Shown here: positions 34,787-47,639 of the stretch, in pieces | How the letters are laid out: every line of letters begins with the position of its first letter | Numbering within the stretch: the stretch's first letter is position 1 | Assembly: GCA_022315425.1 (NCBI GenBank) | Contig: JAIUPT010000038.1 | Span: forward strand, 434,001-498,000 | Length of the DNA stretch: 64,000 nt | Direction: 5' to 3' | DNA from: Pseudevernia furfuracea | Lineage: Eukaryota; Ascomycota; Lecanoromycetes; Lecanorales; Parmeliaceae | Position numbers and translations under genes: made by a program | Notes under the pieces: model-generated | The model's database searches: none | What the model was told of the DNA's origin: nothing | Seen by the model: the letters and a program-made list of their open reading frames with translations, nothing else

Positions 34787-35508
34787 TAAGAAATTTAATT
34801 AAGCTCTCTATTAATCGTAACTTTTTAATAAAGTAAACGTTAAAGTAAATTATCGAACTTAGATATATCAAACTATATTTTAACAATTATTTAAAGTTTC
34901 TTAAATATTTACTTAATAAAGATTCTTTAGTTTAATATTAATAACGAATCTTTAATATAATTATTAAGATTTATATTCTTAAGTCTACTCGTTAATATAA
35001 TCTTATAAACTTTAATATAATCTATCTTCTTAATAAAAATAGATTTCTCTAAGACGAGATTATTTATAAGAAAGTATTTTTCTTTAAAATTAAAATCGAC
35101 TTTTAAGTCGTTATTTTACAATAAAGTAAGTAATAAAGTCTTTTATTCATTAAGAATTATATTTAATATATTGTTAATAATTTAAATTACTTACGCTTTG
35201 ATTACGAGAAAATAATTTATAAAAACAATAAAGCTTTTATAAATTAATCTTAGACGTGTTTAAGAAGACGAACTTTAGAGATTTATAGTCTCTTTTATAT
35301 CTAAGAGTCTTAATTATAAAGTTCTTTATTCGAGTTTATCGCTATAATCGAATAATATTATAAATACGTGAAGAAAACATCGTCGCATATCTCGAACGAT
35401 TTAAGTATTATAATTAAACTTTTATTAGAACTATATAGTCTTCTTTATATTTATTATATATATTATATTTTAATAAAAAAGTTATACGTAAAAGAGAAAT
35501 ATTAAAGT
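34787..35508 (-). mobile_element. RIPed DNA, probably part of the second LINE family
   Basis: Unreadable TA-rich sequence that was contiguous with 40881 onward before LINE copy C inserted. By position it would be the 3' part of the LINE read at 42147-42425, but no motif was recovered here. Confidence 0.4.
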
Positions 35509-35516
35509 TAGAATCT

Positions 35517-38500
35517 GAAGTCTTTATAGAATAAACGAGATGAGTCGAAAAATAACAGATAGCGAAGCGTTTGAGAAACGCAAGAAGAAGACAACTGAGG
35601 CAATAGCAGCAGACTATACTATCGATAAGAGAGGGAAGCGTCGTCGACGCGAGGGCGGAGAAGAAGGGGGACACGGGGACGTAACGAGAAGAATATCGTC
35701 GTCACTAACAAATAATAACGAACGAAGAGCAAGTCTACACGTGGAAAACGCGGAGAAACAGACAACTGCGACTATTGCGACCCTAGAGATCATAGAAAAC
35801 ACGTCGTACGAGAATCTAAACGCGTCAACTTGAAAGGTGCTTCAGAGAAGTATAAATTAGATCAAAGTATATATATAAAAAGCTGACGAAGAACGTCAGA
35901 GAAAGAGTAAGAAATAGAGCTTACGAGAGGGCTGCGATAGCTAGAAAAGTACTCTCACGCGAAATAGATTCTCAGTAAAAAGCTGAGTATAGGGAAATTC
36001 GTTCGAATCAATAGCAAACGAAGTAACGAAGTCAGCCCCACGTCTAATATCGTTCGAGATCGAGAACACGAGAAAGAAGCGTTAGATCTTAATAGTTATA
36101 CACAAGAAGAAGAAAAGAATAATAATAAAGAAGATAAAGAGCGAAAGAATTCTCGTCGTCTTCAAGAATAAACAGAAGCATATCTCGTTAGAGCAGATCG
36201 TTATAATGAATAGACTTCGAAGCGAAGATCTGTTACTGCAGACGACTACGTAAGAGATTAGAGAGACTCTCGAGAAAGATACGAGATGAGTGTTAGAGAT
36301 ATATAACTCGACAGTAGTAGTGAGAAAGTCCTTTTTAGTAATGATTCACGGGATAAGAATTTCGAAATTCGATATAGACAATTAGACTGTTATCAAGAAA
36401 AGAATAGAGATAGAGAATCGAAGTCTGCACTCAGAACTCGAGATAGTCAAGGTACGATAATGTCACGACGTTGACGCGACAGTAAAGAGAGAGAGAAAGC
36501 TATACTTCTCTTTGATGCTGTACGTCGCGACGACGGAGATAACTAACGATCTTATTAAAAAGTATTTAATCGAGGCAAGTGAGATGAAGAGAGTGAAAAG
36601 ATTTGATTAGATAACAACAGCTATGCAGTGTTATAATTGTCAGAAATAGAGATATATGATTAGAAAGTGCTTAAATTCTACGCGCTACGCAGAATGTAGT
36701 CAAGATTATAACACACGCAGTTATTAAAAGAAGGCGTCAGAGACGTCAAAGATCTGCGCTGGCTGCGAAGACACAGATCACGCAGCGTACGAGAAGATCT
36801 ATTTAATAAGAATTAGAGAAGCTTAGAGAACGCGTTAGAGAATAGCGACTAAGCTCTTACTGTATGAGCCGCTAAGAGAGAGATCATCTTCGACACCTCT
36901 GAAAAGAGATAACGAATTTATATTGATAGACTTAAAGAAGAAGAGAAAGATAGTCTCAGAGATAATCGAGTTGAGAAAGACGTCAAAGACTTAAAGAAGA
37001 AGTTAGAGTATATAGAGAGACAAGCAGAGAGTAGAGAGATCAACGACACGCTTTTAATTCTTTATTATCGCTGAAGCGCTAGAATAACAGACAATCGCAG
37101 CATCGAGTGCTCTCGAGAAGATTACGCAATCTCTCTCTTAATAGAGAAGCTCTATTAGCGAGATCTTCGTCCCTAGAGAGATAACGTATAACTCAACGTT
37201 AAAAGAGATGATAAGCGTTATGTAGTTAACATAACAAGTAAAAGTAATCACAGATCAAAGAGATATAGAGATGTCAGACAACGATGATCTATGAAGAATA
37301 TCGCGACGCTGAGAATCTTACAGTACAATATAAGAAATGAACTGGGAACAATAACTACCTTGTTAACAGACGCAGAGATTCAAGATACTGACGTACTTGT
37401 GATTCAAGAATCAAGCTTCAACTCGCACATAGAATTCTCGTACAACTTAGAGACTAGTTAGTTTCATCTAGCACATCGCTCGAGAAAGAATACGAGAGTG
37501 TGCTTCTATATCAATAAGAGACTGAACTCGAAGAACTGAAATGTGAAGTTCGTGATAAAGAATATAAGTACGCTGAGAATTCGGCTCAGACAGGGAGAGA
37601 AAGCGAATCGAATCGAGAGACTCTCAATTTACAATATCTATAATTCGAGCCCATCGCTATTCTCGACAGAGAACCTCTTTAGTCTATCACAGATTTTAGA
37701 GCTTCTGTAGAAGTCTGAGAAGTATCTCTTGCTCGAGAACTTCAATCTATATTATTCTAACTGAAATAACTCTAATAGATTCTCGTATCATAAAGAGGCG
37801 AACGATCTAATTGCAGTAACTGTAGAGAGAAGAATAAATCTAGCCCTATCAAAGAGAGTAGTAACGTGAAGATCTCGAGAATAGAAGAGTGCGATCGATC
37901 TAGTCTTTATTACTTCAGAGACAACGAAGATAATAATTCGTTGTCAAGTAAAATCGAATCTGTAGTATAACTCGAATTATCTCTTAATACTCACGAAGCT
38001 CGATTTGACAACGAAGAGCGTTTCGAAATAGCGACGTCGTGCTTAAAAGATAACAAAATCAGAAGAGATAGCTAGAGAAGCTCAAGCACTAGACGCGACA
38101 CTCTTATTAGATCCTCTAGCAAATTCGAAGCAGATCGATAACTATGTTAGTCTGCTCTATAGAGAACTTGATAAGATAGTGAAAAATATAGTATCGTGAA
38201 CTAAGTCGTTAAAGAAAGACAAGTTATTTTAAGACGAAGAGTGCAGTCTAGCAACAAAGAAAACGAAGACTAAGATATCTCGATATCGAGTCAGTCGTAA
38301 CGAGTACGCAGAGCATATATAAAGAGCGACACTCAAGAAGAGAGACAAGATAATAAGCAAGGTCAAGACTCTTCACTTTCGCAGAAAAGTGCACGAAATA
38401 ACGCAATCATCTAAAGGGGTCTGAGATATAATTAGCTAAACGAGAAACGACAGCACATATTCTAAGTCTCTATCGAAGTTCTCGTCAATAAGAAGAACAG

Positions 38501-40866
38501 AGAAGAGTCTAGTTACTACGTTTAAAGAAAAAGTTAATGCTCTGAGAAAGACTTTCTTTTCTTCTCCCTTCTTAGATAGATATCTCTAATATTTTAAAAG
38601 CAGTCTATTCTTCTTCGCTGTTAATAAATAATTAGATCACGAAGAAAGAGATACGTAAGACTATCTTTAGATCAAAATCAGATAAAGCTTTAGAGATAGA
38701 TGATCTGTCAAATCGCTTTCTAAGACTAGTTACAGAGAAGCTACTCTTCAAATTTAGACACTTATTTCAGACATGCGTAGACGTGAACTATCACTCTAAG
38801 AAGTTTCGTAAGGCTAATATTATTATGTTAAGAAAGTCAAAGAAGGAGAACTACTTCGAATCGAAGTCGTATAGATTAATAACACTCTTAAGTACACTGA
38901 GAAAGACACTAAAGACAGTAATTGCGCGCAGACTTAGTGACTGCGCAGAAGATAATGATCTTCTCTCGTTAAAATAGATAAGAGTTAGAAGAAAGAGATC
39001 TACGAAGACAGTTCTGAAAACGATAATAGATGCAGTGCACACAGTCTGAGATTGTAAGAAGAATAAAGTTGTTAGTCTTCTCTCATTAGATATAATAGAG
39101 ACTTTCGATAACGTCTCTTATTATCGTCTGCTTCACAATCTTAGATAAAAGAGGATTTCGAAGCTAATTATGAACTGGATAAGAAGCTTCCTTACTGACA
39201 GAGAAACCTCTCTCACTCTAGAAAGAATAACAAGCAGACTGAAGTCTACAGAGACGAGGATCTCACAGAGATCTTCGATATCGTCTATTCTTTTCCTATT
39301 CTTCAACGCTTTCTTAATTAAGAGATATGCGAAGATCAAGTTGAAACTGCAAGTAGGAGAATTCGTTGACGATATTTATCTACTAACATATGAAAAGAGC
39401 ACTAAGACAAACTACGAGACTCTTAAAAAAGCATACGAAATCTATTTATAATGAGCAGAGACTCATGAAGCGACGTTCGCGTCAAAGAAATACGAGCTAA
39501 TTCACCTGACAAGAAGTTCAGAAAAGTTCAATATGAGAGTCAGCGTCGATCTAGACTCTGTAACGACAAAGTCAAAGACTAGTATTCGCGTGTTAGAACT
39601 GCAGATCGACGACAAACTTCGTTAAGAATCTCATATTAGAGAAGTTAAGATCAAGATGAAATCGTAATGCAGAGTACTATTAATAACTGTAGTCTTAATA
39701 TGAGACGTCACACTAAACAAAGTAAGACAAGTGTATAACTCTATTGTACGATTAGCGATGACATACGCAGCAGCAACGTGATACACATCACGAGATCTTC
39801 GAAATAACAAGCGATCTCACGTCAAGACTCTAGAGACTATATAGAATAAATGTCTGCGAAGAGTAGTCGAGATATATAAAGTCATTAATAAGAGAGTCGT
39901 CGAAGCGGAGATAGGGATTTCCTCTCTTTAGATCACGATAAATTAAGTAATACTTCGAAATCAAGCACTTAGAGATAGTTATCTCGTTACGAAGCTAGGA
40001 AATGCGAGGATTCGAAGAAAGCTAAGAGAGAAACGAGATAAAAGACGAGTAATTCTTCAGATCTTAGTAGAAGATAAAGAAGAGTGAGCTCTAAGAACGC
40101 TTCGACTCGAAAATTAAGACTCTCTGCAGATATCTGACGAAGAAAGAATATCAAGAAAGACTAGAGACCTTATTAAAGACTAATAGAAAGCAGTCTGAGA
40201 AGCAGTGTGAGCTTAGTATCAGACTGAGATTTCAGAAGAACGACGCAGTCTCGCACAAAGAGGAGATCTATAATCAAATAAAAGATCTCTTTATGAAGAT
40301 CTAGTAAAAGCAGAGAGCTTCGCTCTAACTCAGTTACGAATAGAGAAGATTGATTTAACACACTTTTTATATATATATAAAGTCTCTAAAATACTCTCTT
40401 TCGTATGCGAGTGTGACTGAAGAAAATAGAATATTAGACACGTTCTTTTATTCTATTCAAGGCTGAGAAGCGAGAGATAAACTCTTCTGAAGAAGACTAA
40501 GATAGCTGATCTGAGAGAGATGCTGATAATCTCGCGAGAGACAAAGATCGCAGCGCGATGACTGATCTCGATTGATCTTCTAGAATAGTTCTCGCTGACT
40601 AAGAAGCAGCTATATGACAGGCAATAATAGAAGCAGCAACAAGTACTTCAAGAAGATACACGAATTCGTATAAATAGACTAGGGAACGCAGTGTGATAGA
40701 AAGACTATGCGACAAGAAGATGCGATAAGAAAGAATAGCGAGAGTTTTTACCCTATTTCGACTAGTCGAAGAAAGATTTCTCTTATAATATAGTCTAAGT
40801 AGTAGTTCGTAATTACTCTTCGTAGCTTGAGTAGACACGAGTATAAAATCAAATCAAATCAAATCA
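35517..40866 (+). mobile_element. Tad1-like LINE, copy C, near full length, RIPed
   Basis: Collinear with copy A along 5.3 kb and somewhat less mutated in places. ORF1 cysteine clusters lie near 36620-36790. An endonuclease segment (VIQESSFNSH near 37390-37430), RT (38783-38977) and FVDD at 39362-39373 are visible. The tail is (AAATC)n at 40846-40866. The flanks share TAGAATCT (35509-35516 and 40873-40880) with extra bases on the right, so the target duplication is imperfect. Confidence 0.85.
39170..39451 (+). pseudogene. LINE reverse transcriptase fragment (copy C)
   Basis: Readable 93-codon piece with LINE RT features: SFLTDRETSLTLE, the SISSILFLFFNAFL block and the catalytic FVDD followed by hydrophobic residues. 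Stops on both sides are RIP products. Confidence 0.85.
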
Positions 40867-40880
40867 AGTAACTAGAATCT

Positions 40881-42890
40881 CATTAATAGCTTAACTCAAA
40901 AGAAAGACGTTAAAGATTTATACAATAAGACTATTAATTAGTATCACTTAAAGGAGAATAAGTTTATTTATAACTTATATAATTTACTTAATCGTATTAA
41001 ACTTAACAATACTTTCGAGATCTAAACATCTTATACTCTCGACACTTTTATAACAACACGTCTATAAATTCTTTATAGCGTCGTTATTACGTTTATTATT
41101 TTAAATAAGTCTATAATACTTCTTATTAAGCTTACGTTTAACGTTTACGAGAAATTTTAAAAAGTAAATAACGTATCTAAGTATAAAAATTATAAGAGAG
41201 TTTATAATTAAAATTCTTTCTTTTAAGAAGAGATAATACTTTAATTATTAATCTATAATATTACGAAATTTTTTAAGTATATTTTTTTAAAATTTCTCGA
41301 GCTACTTCTTAATATCGATACTTATAAAAATATCTAAGTGTGAATATAAATTTTAAGATGAAATTACTTGCACTTCGAAAATTATAATTAAAGATATTCT
41401 TTTTAAAAGTAATAAAAAGAACTTATTTTAATTTATATGAGATTTAATAACTCGATTATATAGATTTAAAATATTAATTAAGACGTTAGTCTCGACTTAA
41501 GTTCTTATAATTATTATAATGTCGTTAATATATATAATTGTCTTAAGAATTTGATCTTTGATAGTTACTTCTCAAATACGAAAATCGCGAAGAATATATT
41601 AAATTAATTCTTTTATTATAGCGATAAATAGAAAATAATTAATAAGATCGTCTTAATAAATATCGTATCGAATTAAAATTACTCTGCTTTAATAATTGTT
41701 AATATATATCTTAATCTTAATATCTCGATATAGAGTCTTTATTTAGTTAATGAATTTTTTAAATATATCGAGTCTAAATAAGATTTTTATAAAAAGTAAT
41801 AACTTACTCGATTATAAGTCTTTTTCTAATTTAAAAAAACAATTTTAATGTCTTTATTACTATTTTTATATTATTTAATAAGATATTATATAGTGCGAAC
41901 GTTATTATTAATAACTCTTTCGAATAGAAAGACTAATTAATGTGAGTTTAAAATTCAATTTAAAGTTATAAAAAGTCTACGTATTAAAATCTTTATAAAG
42001 ATCTTATAATTCATATTTATTATCGTAAGAGATTTATAGTTTTTTAAGAAATAACGATTACTCTTCTTCTTATATAATAATATGAGAATCTCGTCGATTT
42101 AATCTTTAAAAAGTTATTCGTATTTTTAAATATTATTATATAGACGTTAAAGCGTTAAAACTAATATATACGAAAGCTTCTTTAATTTCTTTAATCGAGA
42201 TATATAAAGAGTCTTATAAAACTTATAAGAGAGATTATCTAAATCGAGCGACTTTCTTATAGTCGCTCTCTTAATAAATTCTTTTATTTCGCGAAACGTT
42301 ATAAGTACTATTAACGACTTCGCGATCTCGCTCGAGATCTTTTTAATTATATATCTTAAAATTACGTTATAAGCTCTCTTATCTAATAACTTCTCGATAT
42401 ATAAATCTTCGTAAAATCGAGTCATAATATTTAAAAGATTTTAAGACTTCGAGATTAAAGCTTCTTATTTATTCTTAAGAATATCGATACTTTAATAAAT
42501 ATTTTATTTTACTTTTAAAAAGAATTATTTTATTAATCTCTTATTTATACTCTCCGTAGCTTGAGTAGACACGAGTATAAAATCAAATCAAATCAATCTC
42601 TTATTTAATAAAGAATATTTAATTATTATATTATAGACGTAGCTGCGATTATATTAATTAATAAGATATTACTTTTATACTTTTATTACTTCAATTCTTA
42701 ATTTTAATATCGAATTCGAAATCTTCGAATATCTTCGATTTTAGAGTCTCTTTTTCTTTCGCTTAATGTTTTTTTTAAATTTAATATATTTTCGCTTAAA
42801 GAAGCTCAAAACTTCTTATAAAAAAACTCTAATATTCGCTTTATATTATATTTATTCTTAAAGTAAGTCTTATTTAAATTAGTATATATA
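40881..42890 (-). mobile_element. Second LINE family, RIPed, minus strand
   Basis: The open piece 42147-42425 reads FYEDLY ... ISSEIAKSLIVLITFREIKEFI ... KSLDLDNLSYKFYK. This matches the conserved stretch ahead of the LINE RT fingers (typical form: KSPGPDGLPYEFYK). The family differs from the Tad1-like copies here. The rest of the element is too mutated to read and its ends are unknown. Confidence 0.65.
42548..42594 (+). mobile_element. 47-base ultra-truncated LINE 3' end with 13-bp TSD
   Basis: Matches only the last about 47 bases of the Tad1-like LINE (CGTAGCTTGAGTAGACACG plus the AAATC tail). AATCTCTTATTTA is duplicated at 42535-42547 and 42595-42607. It is too short to have been RIPed. 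Confidence 0.85.
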
Positions 42891-44737
42891 AAAGAATAAG
42901 ATAGGGCTGAGCGAAAAAATCTTAATTTGTATGTGTAGTCAATAATCAAATCGTCAGTTCTACGCTTTTTGACTAGACTCGCTTTGTTAGCTCGCTAGGT
43001 CTTTCGAGCACCCTCATCAAAAAATTTGATAATTTCTTTTTGCAACTTCAATCACTCTATTTTCTCTATATATGATTTTCTTATAAACTCTCAAATTGTA
43101 GAGCTGAATTTGCGTATTCTAACGCTGTAAAAATTATCAAATTTGATCTACTATTTGTTGATCAAATTGACACTCGAATATATTGATATTCAAATGCGTT
43201 CGGACTCGAAAGATATTTCTTTCGATTCTATTTATCTGCAATTATTCTTTTATCACTTTATAAATCTTTTAATTGCTAAAAATATAAATACATTCGTCAT
43301 TAATAACTCTCTCACTCATGTTGTTAGAAAGCTCAGACATCTATATCTCTTTTGCTGTCTTCTTATTCTTTCACTAACGCGTTTAGACGATCTCTAAGCG
43401 AATCTATTATCGTCGACAATCGAGATAAAAGATTAGTTATCACATCTTATAACAAGCGTGAAAGACCTTTGAAAAGGCGTCGAACGAACTCGCAGTTCTC
43501 GAGTTCATCTATACCCTCTTTTCAAGTTAGCATTTCAGCCTCAGACGCGTTCTCGTCGCCCCCTTCTCAAACCTTTTAAGACGCGTCACATTCTTCTGTA
43601 GAGAATCAAGAAGTCAATGAAGAAGCACTTAATGCAGACTCTATAGAAGAATCGTTAAAAGACATATCGAATAACTTCTTTGAAGATATAGAGCTTATAT
43701 CGAATGACTTCTTTGAAGATATAGAGCTTTTAGACGATCTATTATCTTTCAGCCCTTACTTGAATCCCTCGCAGCCTTCAGCACGGCTTCGACGCTACAT
43801 TACACGATATCCTTACATAGAAGAATCGAAGCGTCACTATTTAAGTCTCATGAATGTCATTTGCAACCGTTGCGACGTCGCGTTCTTCAAGAATAAGACT
43901 AAGAAATAATGCTGTGACAAGGGAAACATCGAGATCGTTGGGTCTGAAACAGTTATTGAGGAAGATCAGCCTAAGGAGAACGACCCGATCTTTAAAACGC
44001 GTGTAAACGACTCAACGAACTCAGTGAACCAGGACGAGAATGCTATAAATAAGATCCTGCACTCTTTGAAATCAGAAACGATTACCCTCATCGACGACTG
44101 CAAGGAATTTCGTCGTCACAGCGTTCAATACAATAACGTCGCCTTCATGATCTCACAGTAGGTCACTATAAATCATGCTGTTGCATCATATACGTGCAAA
44201 GTTCAGAAAGCAATTATCACTCACATGCCCGCCCTGACGCCGTCTGAGGGTGAAAAGTCGACATTTGATCAGGTCAATTCTTACAGCACGTCGGCTTATG
44301 TCTACACCTCGAGGTCTTCGTCCATGGCCAGCTATATATGACCCTCAGTCGAGTCACCAGCAAGGTCGGGCTATTCATTGTGACCCTAGACGATCTATCA
44401 AGAAAGCAATCAAGTGCACCGACGAGGTGTATAAGGAACAAAGTGATTCGATAGGTTCTTCTTTTGATAGCAACTGGGTAGCAGATAGCAGTAGAAGAAG
44501 TCGAATATCGCATAGTTGCAAATCAGAGTCCAGTTGAACTTAGAGTTAGAACTTTCACTTGGTTTTGCAGCGGTAGACATAGTCAAATATTGCATAGTTG
44601 ACAAATAGTCGAATGCCGCATAGTTGACAAATCAGAGTTCGATTTGAATTTGACTTAGGGTTAGAGTATGCGTCGCAAGCAATCTAATTTTTGCCTTAGA
44701 ATCATGAATTTAATTCATGAGCCTATACTTGTATGAT
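42883..44737 (+). mobile_element. Helitron-like element, internally deleted
   Basis: The 5' 290 bases (from AGAATAAGATAGGGCTGAGC) match the repeat copies at 54088-54955 and 57168-58022. The 3' end has a perfect palindrome (TCATGAATTTAATTCATGA, about 44705-44723) followed by GCCTATACTT, matching the same copies. In between, coding remnants resemble the N-terminal Helitron helicase domain. The rolling-circle (Rep) and helicase domains are missing. Termini were judged by comparing copies; the canonical TC/CTRR ends are not evident. Confidence 0.6.
43352..44540 (+). pseudogene. Remnant of Helitron-like N-terminal domain protein
   Basis: The frame is broken by stops and at least one frameshift. 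The segment LSLMNVICNRCDVAFF then CCDKGNI (43850-43935), FRRHSVQYNNVAFMIS (44110-44160), and YTCKVQKAIITHMPAL followed by a YDPQSSHQQ segment in another frame (44190-44360) follow the order of the Helitron_like_N region (zinc-binding CxxC...CC, RxxxxQYN, IxGxxYH-like). A stop lies between FFKNKTKK and CCDKGN (about 43906). Base composition is close to normal, so RIP has been mild here. Confidence 0.6.
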
Positions 44738-44867
44738 AAATAATATCTTAAAGTAGAGAACTCTTACTTTCTTTAACTTAAGAAATATAAGATTTAATTA
44801 TTATCTTTTAAAGTCTTTTATAAAGAAAATCTAAATTTTAAGCGTTATTAATATAATCTTATTAGTA

Positions 44868-45765
44868 TATATAATATTATAAGATAGAACTAAGCTAAAA
44901 TATCTTAAATTTATATGTGCAGTTAATAATAAATTCTATCTAATTTTCTTCTTCGATTAACGCTCGTATAGCGTCTTTTAGACCTTTCGAACGCCTTTAT
45001 TAAAAAATTTAATAAGATCTTTTCGCAACTTCAATTATTTTATACTCTCTACATATAATTTCTTTAATTTTTATTAATTATAAAACTTAATTTGCGCATT
45101 TCAACGCTACAAAAATTATCAAATTTGATTTATTATTAACAAAGTAAAATAGAATTCAATTATCGCTATTCGATCGCTTATTTCTTGACGAATACGTGGC
45201 CTCGAAAAAATTTGTGCGTATAAGTCTTATATTTTGAATAAATTTTTACTTTTCTATTACTTTTTTAAGATTTTTTTTTTAATTGTAAAGACTTATTTGC
45301 GCTATTTAGAGAATTAAGAATTTTTGAAATCGATCTTATAGTTATTAATAGATTATAAGTTAAAGATTTTTAACGTTAACGAACTAGATATTCGATATAT
45401 ATTTTAATAGTGAAATTTTTTCATATAGTGATAAAATAATAAAACGATTAAATTTATAAATTTATAAATTATACAGAGATCTGCATCGAAAGTCCTGAAC
45501 AGCTCTACACTTAGCTCTAGTTCTAAGTTGTTCAGAACTTTCGATACAGATCTCTATAGGGTTCGAATCCGAGCTGCGTCAAAAAAAAAAAAAAAAAAAA
45601 AAATTAATTAAATTAAATTGTAAATCGTATTATAATAATCTTAAAAAAAAAAAAGCAGAAAAAAAAGCTATTTAAAATGATAATCAAATTTAATATTTTC
45701 TAAAAGAGTTTTTTCTTTTTTTTACGACTTAAGTCTTAAGTTAATTTAGATTAATTTTAAGAATA
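44868..45765 (+). repeat. Copy I of the Helitron-related 0.85-kb repeat
   Basis: Runs from AGTATATATAATATTATAAGATAG-like sequence to about TTAATTTTAAG, with a long A run near 45583-45602. It aligns with the copies on the other strand at 54088-54955 and 57168-58022. The terminal palindrome is missing; a TIR transposon begins at 45766 instead. It contains the 82-bp MITE. Confidence 0.75.
45474..45555. mobile_element. 82-bp hairpin MITE inside the repeat copy
   Basis: Near-perfect 25-base inverted ends (AGATCTGCATCGAAAGTCCT ... with two mismatches) surround a second small inverted repeat ACTTAG/CTAAGT. Repeat copies II and III lack this block. Here it is bordered by ATA on each side (45471-45473 and 45556-45558), consistent with a 3-base ATA (or TA) target duplication. 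Confidence 0.75.
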
Positions 45766-47624
45766 TTGCTACGTGTATATCGTCTTTTGCTATATGTACA
45801 TCGTCTTTTGTTATATGTATATCTCTCTCTCAGCTAGATAGATATAGACTAGTAATATAAGTATATCTTTCAGCACTAATTCGATCTGACAAATTTGCTC
45901 GCAAATTAGAGACTTGACACGAAGTCTTATAAAAACTTTAAGGGTCTCAGTGAATTCTCTTCCCTCGCAAGACGTCGCAATGCGTCACAATTTTTTTCAT
46001 CAAATTTATCAAAGAAAAAACACCTTTCTTTCTATCGTCATGAATCTAAAGAATTAGCATCTGATTCGACTAATTCTCGAACATAGTATTTTTTGAGTCT
46101 TTTGAGTCTTTTGAGTCTTTTAAGTCTAGGCGTTCTTTTATCTCATCGCCAGCAACTCTCGATCAACTATTAACTCTTCATTATACATCTATCTTATCTT
46201 TCTTCTCGTTCTTCTTATTCTCCTCGTTCTTCTTATTCTCTTCGTTCTTATTATTCTTCTTCTTCAGATATCTCGATAGTATAGACTAACAAGAGTGGGC
46301 TGAGTTGCGAGCATCGAACAAAACCTCATCACATCATATTCTTCTGAACAAGTCTCGCGCGTCAAGATCTGTCAGTCAGTCGATCAATGACGTGTTTCTA
46401 ACACAGTTTAGTCGTCTAGATCGCTATGTGCAGAGAGTGCAGTCGATGTTCCGTTCCACATCAAAAAAAATTCATTTGCCCTCCGAAATCGAGGTTCTAT
46501 TCAATTTTTGAAAGGTTAAAAGATGATAATAAAGACAAAGCAGAAGAGTCGCATATAACGATCGCCCTATCGTTTTTCCTTCTCTACATATATACATACC
46601 TTAGCGGAGGGATGTGATTCTGAATTACGATCTACAGGCGGTTACTTGACTTGCTACGGTACTAGAACGGTTTCTTAGTTTTAGAACTACACAACGGTTC
46701 TTTAAATACTACTTTTCAAAAAAATTATCGTATTATTTTTTTAGTAGTATCTAAACAGTTATATACTCGAGACGTTTCTTCTTTTAATACGTTCTATAAT
46801 CTCTATCGTAATAACTGTGAAGCTTGCTAATAACTGTTAAACTTGTCAAGTCGAGTACTCGAAAGTCTTAAATAGCGAGAAATATCAACGCTTTTGAACA
46901 TTTGACTGCAAAAATGAGCGATTTAGACAATTTTCTCGCGGGGGTAACTTCCTCTAATATATGCGCCCACTGTGGTGGGGGCATGGTCATGGGGGTATGT
47001 TGAAGTGGGGTTGCGAAATTCACTTGCGGGAGTCGGTCTTCCGACGCTAATTGAAAGATACAGCTGACTAATCATGAGACGATTATTATTTAAGAACGTT
47101 TCACTGACCGAGGACGTCTATAAATTGTTACGATTATTATTTGTCACTGTTAAATGGCAAGTATATTAGAGTGTAACGTCTCGTCAGTACTACGGTAGCA
47201 CTACGATATCACTACGGTACCATATCCTGGCCTTGTGTCGTTAAGGTACATATATATACTGTTATTTGCAATGTGTTGATCAGCTCATTAATATCAAAGC
47301 CTCTTCAAGTATTTGCGCTGCGCAGCACGTAAATTTCGTCTATAAGTGCTTTTTATATAGAAGAGACTTCAGCTACTCTAAGTCATATTCAAATAATTCT
47401 TCAAATGCTTTTTCAAAAGAACGGCTATCTCTACTTCGTCTTTTAGCCCTTTTATTCAGCTACTTCCTCATCAAAATGACTCTACGGTCGACTCATTTTG
47501 AGAGCTTGCTTTCTAGAGAGTTGATGGGGTAGCTTAGTTCGATGAATCTTCTTTAAAATAGAGAGGGGTGTACATATAATAAAAGGCGGTGTACATGTAG
47601 CAAAAGGCGATGTACACGTAGCAA
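45766..47624. mobile_element. TIR DNA transposon, 1.86 kb, non-autonomous, TA target duplication
   Basis: Inverted ends of about 70 bases, each built of three 21-base units (GCTACGTGTATATCGTCTTTT at the left and its complement at the right). Termini TTGCTACGTG ... CACGTAGCAA are flanked by TA on both sides. This suggests the Tc1/mariner (pogo/Fot1) type. Short open frames inside (46305-46511, 47266-47532) have no DDE motif. Small tandem arrays lie inside (GAGTCTTTT units near 46092-46127; TTCTTATTCTC units near 46200-46260). Confidence 0.75.
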
Positions 47625-47639
47625 TATCCTTAATTATTT

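Noticed and set aside
45559..45582. tRNA gene suggested by GGTTCGAATCC
   Set aside because: No A-box at proper distance and no cloverleaf could be folded; the motif recurs inside the repeat family at 54300 and 57400.
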